Part shown: positions 22,499 to 31,458 of the stretch, one piece after another
Layout of the letters: each line of letters starts with the position of its first letter
How positions within the stretch are numbered: the first letter of the stretch is position 1
Origin: Xanthomonas dyei
Lineage (GTDB): Bacteria > Pseudomonadota > Gammaproteobacteria > Xanthomonadales > Xanthomonadaceae
Assembly: GCF_002939865.1 (NCBI RefSeq)
Contig: NZ_MDEE01000027.1
Location: 1 to 64,000, forward strand
DNA: 64,000 nucleotides
Reading direction: 5' to 3'
The notes under the pieces: model-generated
The model's database searches: none
The model's input: the letters and a program-made list of their open reading frames with translations, nothing else
Told to the model about the DNA's origin: nothing
Program-made: the position numbers and the translations under genes

Positions 22499-22827
22499 GT
22501 CGCGCTCGGCATCGGGCACCGTCTGGCGCTGCCGGCCGCTGCTCGAAAACGCCAGGGGCCGCTCGTACACTGCGCTGTCGTCGCGCTGCCGCTGCCTGCG
22601 TTGGGCGGCTCAAGATGTCGCTGCAATTGAAGGCCTGCAATACCACCGCTGCGCGCACCGTCAGGCGGGCGCAGTCGGTGCACGGAGTCGGAATGCGCCC
22701 CTGGGCGCTTTCGCTCCGCGCACTGCCCGTATCCACCGGATGACCGCTCGCGACGCTGTATCGGCCGCTTGAAGTCGTTCTCACTGCTAGGCGCGGCGCC
22801 GGGATGGTGCTGTGCGGGACTGTCGCA
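22499..22827 (+). other. Intergenic region yajC-secD
   Basis: 329 bases, unusually long for this cluster. I see no gene, repeat family or terminator with a T-run. It may hold a secondary promoter for secDF. Confidence 0.45.
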
Positions 22828-24672
22828 ATGCTCGAATTTCCTCGCTGGAAGTATTTCCTGATCCTGCTGGTGCTGGCGGTCAGCGCGTTGTATGCGCTGC
22901 CCAACATCTATCAGAAAGACCCGTCCGTGCAGATCACCGCCAGCCGCGGTGCGCAGCTCGACGACGCATTGCGCAGCCGCATCGACGGCGAGCTCAAGGG
23001 CGCGGGCATCACGCCCAAAGCCGTCACCAAGGAAGGCGACAGCCTGATGGTGCGCTTGTCCTCGTTGCAGGCGCAGACCCGCGCCAACGATGTGCTGCGT
23101 CAGCAGCTGGGCGAGAACTACACGGTGGCGCTGAATCTGGCCTCCACCGTGCCGGAGTGGCTGGCCAAGCTGGGCGGCAAGCCGATGGTGCTGGGCCTGG
23201 ACCTGGTCGGCGGCGTGCACTTCGCCATGCAGGTCGATCAGAAGGCCGCAGTGGAAAAACGGATCGAAGGCTTTGCCGAAGACATCCGCACCACCTTGCG
23301 TGATGCCCGTATCGCCTATCGGGCAGTCGAGCGTCGCGGCGACAACAGCATCCAGATCAGCCTGGGCGATGGCGCCAGCGCCGATGCGGCGCGCACCGCG
23401 CTGGCCAAGGCGCAGCCGACGCTGACCTACGACGTCAGCGGCCAAAACATCGCAGTGAAGGTGCCGGAGGCCGAGCTCAAGCAGATCGCAAGCGGCGCGA
23501 TCGAGCAGAACCTCACCACCTTGCGCAATCGTGTCAATGCGTTGGGCGTGTCCGAGCCGACCATCCAGCGTCAGGGCGAAGACCGTATCGTGGTCGAATT
23601 GCCCGGTTTGCAGGACACCGCCGAGGCCAAGCGCCTGATCGGCGCCACCGCCTCGCTGGAATTCCGTGCGGTGGTCGACGGCAATGCCGAAGACGCCGTA
23701 CGCAGCGGCAGCATCCCGCCGGAGGCCAAGGTCTACCGCGTGCGCGACACCGGTGCGCCGGTGTTGCTTAACAAGCGCGCGCTGGTGACCGGCGACCAGA
23801 TGGTCAGTGCCAGCGTCAGCAACGACCAGAACGGCATGCCCGCCGTGTCGGTGACGCTCAACAACGTCGCCGGCCAGCGCATGCTCGACTACACCAGCGC
23901 CAACGTCGGCAAGCTGATGTCGGTGGTGTACATCGAGCGCATCCCCACCGTGACCATGGTCGACGGCAAGGAAGTGCGCAGCGTTCGGGTCAAGGAAGAA
24001 GCCTTGTCGCCGACCCGCATTGCCGGCGTGTTCGGCAAGAATTTCCAGACCACCGGTCTGGAAAAGGTGGAAGCGGAGAACCTGGCCAAGCTGCTGAAGT
24101 CCGGCTCGCTGGCTGCGCCGATGGATTTTGTCGAGGAATACGTGATCGGCCCGAGTCTGGGTGCGGAAAACGTGGAGCGCGGCGTCACTGCGGTGGTGTA
24201 CTCGTTCCTGTTCACGCTGGTGTTCTTCACCATCTACTACCGCGTGTTCGGCGCAATCACCTCGGTGGCGCTGCTGTTCAATCTGCTGATCGTGGTGGCA
24301 GTGATGTCGCTGTTCGGCGCCACCATGACGCTGCCGGGTTTTGCTGGCCTGGCCCTGTCGGTCGGTCTGTCGGTGGACGCCAACGTGCTGATCAACGAGC
24401 GTATCCGCGAAGAATTGCGGCTGGGCGTGCCGGCCAAGTCGGCGATCGCCGCGGGTTACGAAAAGGCCGGCGGCACCATCCTGGACGCCAACCTCACCGG
24501 TTTGATCGTGGCGGTGGCCTTGTATGCGTTCGGTACCGGCCCGTTGAAGGGCTTCGCGCTGACCATGATGATCGGTATTTTCGCCTCGATGTTCACCGCG
24601 ATCACCGTGTCGCGTGCGCTGGCGGTGCTGATCTACGGCAGCCGCAAGAAGCTGAAGACCGTCGCTATTTGA
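22828..24672 (+). CDS. secD: Protein translocase subunit SecD
   Basis: 614 residues. With SecF it uses the proton gradient to pull exported proteins from SecYEG on the periplasmic side. One N-terminal membrane segment (YFLILLVLAVSALYALPNIY), a large periplasmic P1 domain with the LGLDLVGGVHF motif (~131) and RVNALGVSEP (~236), then five C-terminal membrane segments with the conserved SVGLSVDANVLINERIREEL. The ATG at 22828 (MLEFPRWKY) fits the family; an ATG eight codons upstream is possible. Length is usual. Confidence 0.97.
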   Translation: MLEFPRWKYFLILLVLAVSALYALPNIYQKDPSVQITASRGAQLDDALRSRIDGELKGAGITPKAVTKEGDSLMVRLSSLQAQTRANDVLRQQLGENYTVALNLASTVPEWLAKLGGKPMVLGLDLVGGVHFAMQVDQKAAVEKRIEGFAEDIRTTLRDARIAYRAVERRGDNSIQISLGDGASADAARTALAKAQPTLTYDVSGQNIAVKVPEAELKQIASGAIEQNLTTLRNRVNALGVSEPTIQRQGEDRIVVELPGLQDTAEAKRLIGATASLEFRAVVDGNAEDAVRSGSIPPEAKVYRVRDTGAPVLLNKRALVTGDQMVSASVSNDQNGMPAVSVTLNNVAGQRMLDYTSANVGKLMSVVYIERIPTVTMVDGKEVRSVRVKEEALSPTRIAGVFGKNFQTTGLEKVEAENLAKLLKSGSLAAPMDFVEEYVIGPSLGAENVERGVTAVVYSFLFTLVFFTIYYRVFGAITSVALLFNLLIVVAVMSLFGATMTLPGFAGLALSVGLSVDANVLINERIREELRLGVPAKSAIAAGYEKAGGTILDANLTGLIVAVALYAFGTGPLKGFALTMMIGIFASMFTAITVSRALAVLIYGSRKKLKTVAI

Positions 24673-24786
24673 GATGCGAGTCCGGCCTCGCCCCCTGCAG
24701 CCGAGCTGTAGCGGGCGAGGGATGAATCCCTTCGCAAGCGTTGCGCATCCCGAGGGTGCGCAACGTCTAAACGGAAGATCTTTTCC

Positions 24787-25755
24787 ATGAAATTGTTCCC
24801 GCTCCATCTCATTCCCAACGACACCAAGATCGATTTCATGCGCCCGCGCAAGCCGGTGCTGATCCTGATGCTGATCCTGGCAGTCGCTTCGGTCGGCATC
24901 ATCGTCGGCAAGGGCTTCAATTACGCGCTGGAATTCACCGGCGGCACGCTGGTGCAAACCAGCTTCCAGAAAACGGTGGATGTGGACCAGGTGCGCGAGC
25001 AGCTGTCCAAGGCCGGCTTCGAAAACGCACAGGTGCAAAACGCCCGCGGCGGCAACGAGGTGATGATCCGTCTGCAGGCGCGCGAGCAGCACAACAACCG
25101 GGACGATGCTGCGCGCACCGTTGCCGAAGAAGTGCGCAAGGCGGTCAGCACCGAGCAGAATCCGGCCACCGTGCAGCCCGGCGAGTTCGTCGGCCCGCAG
25201 GTCGGCAAGGACCTGGCCTTGAACGGCGTGTACGCCACGGTGTTCATGCTGGTGGGCTTTTTGATCTACATCGCCTTCCGCTTCGAGTGGAAGTTTGCGG
25301 TGGTGGCTAGCGTGACGGCATTGTTCGACTTGCTGGTGACGGTGGCCTTCGTGTCGCTGACCGGTCGCGAGTTCGATCTGACCGTGCTGGCCGGTCTGTT
25401 GTCGGTGATGGGCTTTGCGATCAACGACATCATCGTGGTGTTCGACCGTGTGCGCGAAAACTTCCGCGGGTTGCGTGTGGAACCGCTGGAAGTGTTGAAC
25501 CGGTCGATCAACCAGACGCTGTCGCGCACGATCATCACCGCGGTGATGTTCTTCCTGTCGGCCTTGGCGCTGTACATCTACGGCGGCGAATCGATGGAAG
25601 GTCTGGCCGAGACGCACATGATCGGTGCGGTGATCGTGGTGATCTCGTCGGTGATCGTGGCGGTGCCGATGCTGAGCATCGGGCCGTTTGCGGTGACCAA
25701 GCAGGATCTGCTGCCCAAGGCCAAGGATGTGGAGGCGCTGGCGCGTCGCCCCTGA
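24787..25755 (+). CDS. secF: Protein translocase subunit SecF
   Basis: 322 residues. Partner of SecD in the Sec accessory complex. N-terminal membrane segment (VLILMLILAVASVGIIVGKG), the D1 motif FNYALEFTGGTLVQ, and the RND-like helices with VMGFAINDIIVVFDRVRENF (proton path Asp) and LNRSINQTLSRT. The 114-bp gap after secD contains a stem GTTGCGCA/TGCGCAAC (24737-24765) without a T-run, so readthrough is likely. A strong terminator follows. Confidence 0.97.
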   Translation: MKLFPLHLIPNDTKIDFMRPRKPVLILMLILAVASVGIIVGKGFNYALEFTGGTLVQTSFQKTVDVDQVREQLSKAGFENAQVQNARGGNEVMIRLQAREQHNNRDDAARTVAEEVRKAVSTEQNPATVQPGEFVGPQVGKDLALNGVYATVFMLVGFLIYIAFRFEWKFAVVASVTALFDLLVTVAFVSLTGREFDLTVLAGLLSVMGFAINDIIVVFDRVRENFRGLRVEPLEVLNRSINQTLSRTIITAVMFFLSALALYIYGGESMEGLAETHMIGAVIVVISSVIVAVPMLSIGPFAVTKQDLLPKAKDVEALARRP

Positions 25756-25774
25756 TCGGTTGGCAAAAGGTGTG

Positions 25775-25807
25775 ACGAAAAAACCGCGCATTGCGCGGTT
25801 TTTTCGT
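25775..25807 (+). terminator. Terminator of the secDF transcript
   Basis: Perfect 15-bp stem ACGAAAAAACCGCGC (25775-25789) with its complement at 25793-25807, loop ATT, carrying T6 in the 3' arm. With A6 in the 5' arm it can also act on minus-strand transcription. Confidence 0.9.
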
Positions 25808-25853
25808 TTCTGGCGGTGGGCGTCGTGAGTGCATGGTGTGCACCGTGACGCCA

Positions 25854-26197
25854 CTACTCAAGATATTGAACACCAGGGCTTTCGTCGGACACGTGATGCC
25901 GATCGATACGCAATACGTCGCGGGAGAGAAACAACAGCGCCGCCAACGCCTTGTTCTGTGTGCCCGCAGACACCTGTGCTGGATCGCCAAGCGGGTGAGG
26001 AACGCCTCGCCCTCAACTTTACCTATTTGCACCAAATAACGCTTGCCGCTGGCCAGGATGAAGCGCCGTATCCAGCTCAGATAGGCCTGCTCGGTGCGCA
26101 GGCTGTAGTGCCGTCCCCGCAGGCGGTCGCGCACCTGATCCAACAGCTTCTGGCCCCACCACGCCGTGACGCCTCCATCTCCCGGGGGGTAATTCAT
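25854..26197 (-). pseudogene. Integron integrase (intI) remnant, frameshifted and truncated
   Basis: Reading from the ATG at 26197 (MNYPPGDGGVTAWWG), the frame gives the N-terminal SAM-like core-binding domain of an integron-type tyrosine recombinase: KLLDQVRDRLRGRHYSLR, TEQAYLSWIRRFILASGKRY, then EAFLTRLAIQ. Near 25975 the frame shifts by one: homology resumes as QVSAGTQNKALAALLFLSRD, VLRID, and ends at a TAG at 25854-25856, about 110 residues in all. The catalytic domain (Arg...HxxR...Tyr) and the IntI-specific patch are missing, so the enzyme is dead. Intact IntI is ~320-340 residues. It points away from the two cassettes, the usual integron layout. Confidence 0.88.
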
Positions 26198-26380
26198 ACG
26201 CCTGCTCAACAGTTGGGTAACACCACCAGCATCGACGTCGGGCCTAGCCCCAGCTATCAGGTAAGCGATTGATATTCATTGGGAAGAGCCTATTCCCTCG
26301 CGTCAGCGGATTACGGATACTTGGGTGGAACACCGCGTTTAGGCGGTCCAATAGAAGTTAGGCAGCAAGGAGCGATCATC
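26198..26380 (+). other. Presumed attI region with GTTAGGC recombination point
   Basis: Between the start of the intI relic and the first cassette. GTTAGGC at 26357-26363 matches the core recombination site (G/TTAGGC) where the first cassette joins attI. The rest of the region has no assignable integrase-binding sites by eye. A GCGTTTAGGC sequence at 26335-26344 could be a degenerate second core. Confidence 0.65.
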
Positions 26381-26743
26381 GTGACTCAGACAGTGACCCC
26401 CGTCCTTCGGGTAACCAGTGCTTCAGCTAGTTTCCCGTTCTACGTTCAGGGGCTTGGATTCACCGTCGATTGGGAGTACCGGCACGAGCCAGATCTTCCG
26501 GTTTTTGCGCAGCTCAGTCGCGGGGACCAATCGATTTTCCTAACAGAGCACGCAGACGACTGTCAGGTCGGTGGCGCCATCTACTTTGCTGTTCCAGATG
26601 TAGACGAATGCCATCGGGCGTTCCAAGCAGCAGGACTTGTTCAATCTGGCTCGCCGCACAACACCGCATGGAAAACTCGCGAAATCTTAGTAGCTGATCC
26701 AGACGGCAACAGGCTCACCTTCTTCACTGAGCTCGCTGCCTAA
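26381..26743 (+). CDS. Integron cassette 1: VOC/glyoxalase-superfamily protein
   Basis: 120 residues. The GTG at 26381 has AAGGAG 8 bases upstream and is preferred over longer in-frame starts, because the cassette begins at 26358. The fold is a two-module beta-alpha-beta-beta-beta (vicinal oxygen chelate): VLRVTSASASFPFYVQGLGF, FAQLSRGDQSIFLTE, then GGAIYFAVPDVDECHRAFQA and the closing VADPDGNRLTFFTEL. It resembles bleomycin-binding and glyoxalase-like small proteins; whether it binds a drug or holds a metal cannot be told. Less GC-rich than the chromosome around it, as usual for cassette genes. Followed directly by attC. Confidence 0.85.
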   Translation: MTQTVTPVLRVTSASASFPFYVQGLGFTVDWEYRHEPDLPVFAQLSRGDQSIFLTEHADDCQVGGAIYFAVPDVDECHRAFQAAGLVQSGSPHNTAWKTREILVADPDGNRLTFFTELAA

Positions 26744-26797
26744 CAATTCATTCAAGCCGAACCCGCTTCGCGGGTCGGCTTAATTCAGGCGTTAGGC
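26738..26797 (+). other. attC site of cassette 1
   Basis: A 60-bp recombination site. Outer core sites are GCCTAAC (26738-26744, overlapping the cassette stop codon) and GTTAGGC (26791-26797). Inner arms are TTCAAGCCGA and TCGGCTTAA, and the centre is a hairpin ACCCGC-TTC-GCGGGT (26761-26775). The imperfect dyad and length match the classic 59-base-element type. Confidence 0.93.
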
Positions 26798-26801
26798 CGA
26801 C

Positions 26802-27788
26802 ATGAAAGATCACGACCCGGCTGCAGATTCTCTGCCCCCTGACTCATCTCTATCCAGCAAAGATGCCATGTCTTCTGATCGTTTCGACCCAAGCCGCACC
26901 CTTCCTGCAGAATCGGAAGGCATCGCGCGCCAGCGCATACGCGTCACCTTCCGGATGCTTTGCTCGCTCCTGCTGGGCGGAGTGGCGAGCATGGGTTCGG
27001 TATTGGTCTTTCGGCAAGGCCTGTTACCACTGATCGATACGATGTTCCAGCCTGGACCCGCATGGCTCAGCGTGTTCAGACGTGCCGGCATCATCCTTGT
27101 GGCCATCGTGGGCTACTGGGCCTATGTGCACTGGCATGAAAGGCGTAAAGCGACCGAGCTGCAGCTGCGGCCGGTTCCCCTGATACTTGGCGGTGTAGGC
27201 GGCGCCGCTCTGGTAGCGTTGCCGATCGCCATGCTGTTCGCGTTCGGCGCATACGAACTGGTGCTATTTCGCGGCGCCTCGCCGGCTCTGCTGGGCGTGG
27301 CGGCCTTCATTGGAATTGCGGCCACCCTAGAAGAGCTGGTCCACCGGTGCCTGCTGTTTCGTCTGCTGGAGCGGGCTTGGGGAACAGTGGTGGCATTGGT
27401 GGTGCAAGCGGTGCTCTTCGCCCTGCCGCACTTGGAGAACGTGGCGCACGGTGGACCCGGCGATATCGTAGCCATGCTGATTTCCGTGACTGTGCTGGGC
27501 CTGCTATGGGGCGGGCTGTTCGTCCTGACGCGCAACCTGTGGGTGGTGGCCGCCAATCACGCAGCGTGGAACTTCACCATCTTTCTCAGTGGCGTGCCGC
27601 TTTCCGGCATCGAGGACTGGCGCGCCGTAGCGCCGCTCGAAAGCCGCTATGCCGGGCCCGACTGGCTGACCGGCGGAATGTTCGGTCCGGAAAGTTCGCT
27701 GCTGGTGATCGTGTCAGCCACAGTCGTGGTTGTGCTGTTGCTGCGCGCGGCACGACGGCGTGGCGCCTTCCTCAAGCCGGCGGCCTAA
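26802..27788 (+). CDS. Integron cassette 2: CPBP-family intramembrane metalloprotease-like protein
   Basis: 328 residues. The ATG at 26802 lies 4 bases after attC, so the cassette has almost no leader. A polar ~55-residue N-terminus is followed by about eight hydrophobic segments. The CPBP (Abi/CAAX protease-like) motifs are present: EELVHR (EExxxR, in AATLEELVHRCLLFRLL near 170), FALPHLEN (FxxxH) and AANHAAWNF (HxxxN/B). These residues are the proposed active site, so it may be a functional membrane protease. Known family members process prenylated peptides or protect against bacteriocins; the role here is unknown. It ends inside the second attC. Confidence 0.88.
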   Translation: MKDHDPAADSLPPDSSLSSKDAMSSDRFDPSRTLPAESEGIARQRIRVTFRMLCSLLLGGVASMGSVLVFRQGLLPLIDTMFQPGPAWLSVFRRAGIILVAIVGYWAYVHWHERRKATELQLRPVPLILGGVGGAALVALPIAMLFAFGAYELVLFRGASPALLGVAAFIGIAATLEELVHRCLLFRLLERAWGTVVALVVQAVLFALPHLENVAHGGPGDIVAMLISVTVLGLLWGGLFVLTRNLWVVAANHAAWNFTIFLSGVPLSGIEDWRAVAPLESRYAGPDWLTGGMFGPESSLLVIVSATVVVVLLLRAARRRGAFLKPAA

Positions 27789-27842
27789 CAATTCGTTCAA
27801 GGCGACGTGCGTACCGCACGCGCCTTAACTCCGGCGTTAGGC
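27783..27842 (+). other. attC site of cassette 2
   Basis: A 60-bp site with the same outer cores GCCTAAC (27783-27789) and GTTAGGC (27836-27842), inner arms GTTCAAGGCG and CGCCTTAAC, and a central hairpin CGTGCG-TAC-CGCACG (27806-27820). Its plan equals attC1 but the central bases differ, as expected of two sites in one array. Confidence 0.93.
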
Positions 27843-28117
27843 AGTGGTGGGTCACTACAGCTTCGGCATCCGCTATCGCGTGCGCTTACGTGTCCAGCGA
27901 CGGGCTTGCGCGTGACCAAGTGGCCCGATAAAGCGTCATTACGTGCGATTGCGCAGCGACCCGGCTCATCAAACTCGTCGGCCATATCCGGCAACTGCCC
28001 AGGCCAACCGAGTCGACGCAATGCGTTGCACTGCAATCAGATGCAACGCACCCGCCACTCACTTCAGGCAGTGGTGCCCGCCAAGCATGCGCGCAACACG
28101 CGCAGCTTCTCTCCCGG
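27843..28117. other. Region between the cassette array and oprB
   Basis: 275 bases after the last attC with no gene I can support and no third attC. It may be the original sequence at the array end or the decayed rest of another cassette. A clear terminator for oprB (minus strand, just upstream in coordinate) was not found. Confidence 0.4.
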
Positions 28118-29395
28118 TCACAAATTCCAGTCGATCCGCATGCCCGCGATCAGCGCGTTCTTCAGATCGTTGGTGCGTGTCGGTTCGTTGAACTGGTCCG
28201 GGTTGATCACGTAATGCAGGTTCGGCGCGACGCGCAGGCGCTTGGTGACCTGGATGCCGTAGCTGAGCTCCATCATGATCTGGTTGTCGGCGGGGGTACC
28301 GGTGCCGCCGGCCGAGGCGCGGGCCAAACGCAGGTTTTCCAGCGCTTCGTCGCTGTATTTCTGTTGGGTGATCACGAAGGCGATGTTGTCCTGCGGGCGG
28401 CTGGCGAAGGTGCCTTTCTGCACCAGGCCCAGTTGCACGAAGTGATCTTCGATGGCCTGGCCGCCGGTGCTTTGCAGGATCGCGCCGAAGACGGTGAGGC
28501 CGCGGGTGCCGGAGGGGTCGGGGTTGGTAACCTGCTGCTCGAAGCGGCCGAACAGGCCCGAGCGGCCCTGCTTGTTTTCATAGCCCAGCCCACTGAGCAC
28601 GGCCGGGTTGCCGTTGCGGTCGCGCAGCGGGTCGGTGTAGTCGGAGTTGTCCTGCCAGCCGCCGAGTTCGTACATCGCGGCCATGCTGCCGTCGCCGCCC
28701 TTGTTCTTGTAGCCCACCGCATAGGGCACCACCACGCCGGTGGTGTCGTCGGTGCTCCACTTCAGGCCGTGCTGGCCGTCCTGGGCCTGTACCGGGTTCA
28801 CTTCATACGCGCCGACATGCACGTAGACCTTGGGCGTGACCCAGGCGGTGGCGTGCGCGGCCCAGCTGGAAACCGGCCAGTAGGTGAAGTTGCTGGTGCG
28901 GAATACGAAGGTGGGATTGCCGCAGGCCGAGTTGCCCTGGAAGTACTGGCACAGGTCCGAGCCGAGGAAATGGCTGTTGGCCACGCTGCGGCCTGCTTCC
29001 AGTTCCAGGCGGTCGTCGAAGAGTTTTTGCAGCAGGGTGAAGTTGGCCAGACGCGTGCCCTGGCCGCCGTAGATTTCCTGCACCGAGGTGCTGTTGCCGA
29101 TGCTGCTGTTGGACAGGTTGGTGCCGTGGCGATTGGTGACAGAGAGCTTGACGGTGGCGCCGTTCCAGCCGAACAGGCGGTCCATGTCGACATCGGTGCC
29201 GACCATCAGCTGGCCGGCGTAAGCGTCGCCGCTCTTGCGGCCGCCGTCGATCATCGAGGCGGCTTCGCCGGTGTAGCCGAGCTTGAGCTTGAAGGCGTCG
29301 GCGGCGTCCTGCGCTTGGGCGAGTGGGGCGATCGCCAGCGCGAGCGACAGGCACAGCAGGCGGGGATGGGCGCGACGGGAGGGCAGGGCGGTCAT
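28118..29395 (-). CDS. oprB: OprB-type carbohydrate-selective porin
   Basis: 425 residues, outer-membrane beta-barrel for sugar entry. Signal peptide of about 28 residues (LLCLSLALAIAPLAQAQ). Typical OprB segments include FTLLQKLFDDRLELEAGR, SHFLGSDLCQYFQGNSACGNP, WAAHATAWVTPKVYVHVGAYEVNP and the end NLHYVINPDQFNEPTR. It lies 170 bases downstream of fruA on the same strand, so it probably serves fructose uptake as the last gene of the fru operon or from its own promoter in the gap. Confidence 0.93.
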   Translation of the reverse strand: MTALPSRRAHPRLLCLSLALAIAPLAQAQDAADAFKLKLGYTGEAASMIDGGRKSGDAYAGQLMVGTDVDMDRLFGWNGATVKLSVTNRHGTNLSNSSIGNSTSVQEIYGGQGTRLANFTLLQKLFDDRLELEAGRSVANSHFLGSDLCQYFQGNSACGNPTFVFRTSNFTYWPVSSWAAHATAWVTPKVYVHVGAYEVNPVQAQDGQHGLKWSTDDTTGVVVPYAVGYKNKGGDGSMAAMYELGGWQDNSDYTDPLRDRNGNPAVLSGLGYENKQGRSGLFGRFEQQVTNPDPSGTRGLTVFGAILQSTGGQAIEDHFVQLGLVQKGTFASRPQDNIAFVITQQKYSDEALENLRLARASAGGTGTPADNQIMMELSYGIQVTKRLRVAPNLHYVINPDQFNEPTRTNDLKNALIAGMRIDWNL

Positions 29396-29565
29396 GGCAG
29401 GACTCCGAACAAAGAGGGTGTTGCCGAGATGGCGGACGCGACAGCACGTGGGTGGGCAAGCCGCTGGCGGCGCACATCGGTGCGCGGCGCAGCGGTGATC
29501 GATCAGGGGCGACGCGCATCCTGCGCGTCGGGTGCGGCGGCCATCGGCCGCCGCAGGTGCTGACG

Positions 29566-31308
29566 TCAGGCGACGACGTCGGCGACCGGCTTCTTGAGCA
29601 CGCGCAGGGCAATTGCGGTGACTGCCACGCCGGCCAGCAGTGCCAGCACATACATCGCCAGGTGGGTGACGGCATTGGGAATCAGCAGCACGAAGATGCC
29701 GCCGTGCGGGGCCTTTAGTTCGGCGCCGACCGACATCGAGATGGCGCCGGCCACGGCCGAGCCGATCATCAGCGCCGGGATGGTGCGCAACGGGTCGCGC
29801 GCGGCATACGGGATGGCGCCTTCGGTGACGAAGGCCAGCCCAAGCACGCCGGCGGCGGTGGCCGAGCCGCGTTCTTCGACTGTGAAGCGGTTGCGGAACA
29901 GCCAGGTGGCCAGCGCGATGCCCAGCGGCGGGGTCATGCCGGCCACCATGGCCGCGGCCATCGGGGTGTAGACCTGGCTGGCGATCAGACCGGTGGAAAA
30001 CGCGTAGGCGGCCTTGTTGACCGGCCCGCCCATGTCGAAGGCCATCATGCCGCCCAGCAACAGGCCCAGCAGCAGCGCGCTGCTGCCCTGCATGCCGCGC
30101 AACCAGGCGGTGAGCCAGGCCAGCAGGTCGGCGACGGGCTGGCCGAATACGTACATCATCGCCAGACCGACCAACAGGGTGCCCAGCACCGGCAGGATCA
30201 ATACCGGCTTGAGTCCTTCCAGGTTGCGCGGCAGCTTGATGTAGCGGTTGAGCGCGGCCACGCCGTAGCCGGCGATGAAGCCGGCGATGATGCCGCCGAG
30301 GAAACCGGCATTGAGATTGGCCGCGACCAGCCCGCCGATCATGCCGGGCGCGATGCCGGGGCGGTCGGCGATGGAGTAGGCGATGTAACCGGCCAGCGCG
30401 GGCACCATCAAGGTGAAGCCGGCTTTGGCGCCGATCTGGAACAGCGACCAGGCCAGCGTGCCCTGATGCGCGTCGTCGCCGGCATAGATGCCGCCCAGCG
30501 CGAAGGCCAGCGCGATCAACAGGCCGCCGGCAGTGACGAACGGCAGCATGAACGACACACCGGTCATCAGGTGTTTGTAGGCGCCGGTGCGACCGTTGCC
30601 TTTGCTGTCCGATGTGGCGCTGGCGCCTGCGACCGGGGCTGCGCCGCCCTGCACGCCGGCCTGGGCCAGGGCTTTCTGGATGAGTGCCGGGCCATCGTTG
30701 ATCGCCGGCTTGGTGCCGCTCTTGAACAGCCGCTTGCCAGCGAAACGGGCCAGGTCCACTTCGCGGTCGGCGGCGATGATGACAACGTCGGCCGCGCGGA
30801 TTTCCTCGTCGGTCAACGCGTCCTGCGCGCCGACCGAGCCCTGCGTTTCCACGCGCATCTGGTAGCCGAGCTTCTTTGCGGCCTGCTGCAGGCCTTCGGC
30901 GGCCATGAAGGTGTGCGCGATGCCGGTGGGGCAGGAGGTGATTGCAACGATGCGCTTGCCGCCTGCGCCGGATGCGTCGGTCGCTGCCGAGGTGCTGGTC
31001 GTTGCGGTGGGCACGGCGAGCTGGCTGATGGCGGCGGCCGGGTCGTCCAGTACGGCGCCCAGGCTCAGATGCAGCAGCTGCGCATCGCCGAAGCGGGCGC
31101 TGTCGGCATCGGTATCGCCGACGATCAGGACCTGCGCGGCGCCGCTGGCCAGTTCGGTCGGTAGCGCGCCGAGCACGCCCTGGTCGCTGCGGATTTCGAT
31201 CGTCACGCTGCGCCCGGCGGCGGTGGCCGCGCGGCGCAGCGCCTCGGCCGCCAGAACGGCTTCGGTACTGCGCTCGCCGGCGGCGATGACCACGATGGAA
31301 GAGGACAT
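29566..31308 (-). CDS. fruA: PTS fructose-specific EIIBC component
   Basis: 580 residues. Transports fructose and phosphorylates it to fructose 1-phosphate. Order: a degenerate IIB' domain (~1-95), an Ala/Thr/Ser-rich linker, the active IIB domain with Cys126 in [14 protein letters not shown], then a IIC membrane domain (from ~235) with [24 protein letters not shown] and the substrate motif [10 protein letters not shown]. Length matches E. coli FruA (563). It is third in fruB-fruK-fruA with a 150-bp gap after fruK. Confidence 0.97.
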   Translation of the reverse strand: MSSSIVVIAAGERSTEAVLAAEALRRAATAAGRSVTIEIRSDQGVLGALPTELASGAAQVLIVGDTDADSARFGDAQLLHLSLGAVLDDPAAAISQLAVPTATTSTSAATDASGAGGKRIVAITSCPTGIAHTFMAAEGLQQAAKKLGYQMRVETQGSVGAQDALTDEEIRAADVVIIAADREVDLARFAGKRLFKSGTKPAINDGPALIQKALAQAGVQGGAAPVAGASATSDSKGNGRTGAYKHLMTGVSFMLPFVTAGGLLIALAFALGGIYAGDDAHQGTLAWSLFQIGAKAGFTLMVPALAGYIAYSIADRPGIAPGMIGGLVAANLNAGFLGGIIAGFIAGYGVAALNRYIKLPRNLEGLKPVLILPVLGTLLVGLAMMYVFGQPVADLLAWLTAWLRGMQGSSALLLGLLLGGMMAFDMGGPVNKAAYAFSTGLIASQVYTPMAAAMVAGMTPPLGIALATWLFRNRFTVEERGSATAAGVLGLAFVTEGAIPYAARDPLRTIPALMIGSAVAGAISMSVGAELKAPHGGIFVLLIPNAVTHLAMYVLALLAGVAVTAIALRVLKKPVADVVA

Positions 31309-31458
31309 GGCAAAACTCCTGCTGTATTGCGGTCGCCGGTGTGGCCGGCGGGGGGAATTGGGGGCGTTACGCGTGCGGAGGGCGCGTGCCGGAACGACGG
31401 CGGTCGAAGTAAGCCGCGGACACCTGCGTGCCGGTCGCCGTCTTGTGAAAGGCAGCGT

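Noticed and set aside
24737-24765. Hairpin GTTGCGCA...TGCGCAAC as a terminator between secD and secF
   Set aside because: No T-run follows, and secD and secF act together; it is more likely neutral or an attenuating structure.
25535-25853. Extension of the intI frame into secF
   Set aside because: Past the frameshift and terminator the reading shows no recombinase similarity and overlaps secF; only 25854-26197 is supported.
22300-25854. A 1184-codon frame opposite yajC-secD-secF
   Set aside because: His/Gln/Arg-rich low-quality sequence typical of a shadow frame; the sense genes are unambiguous.
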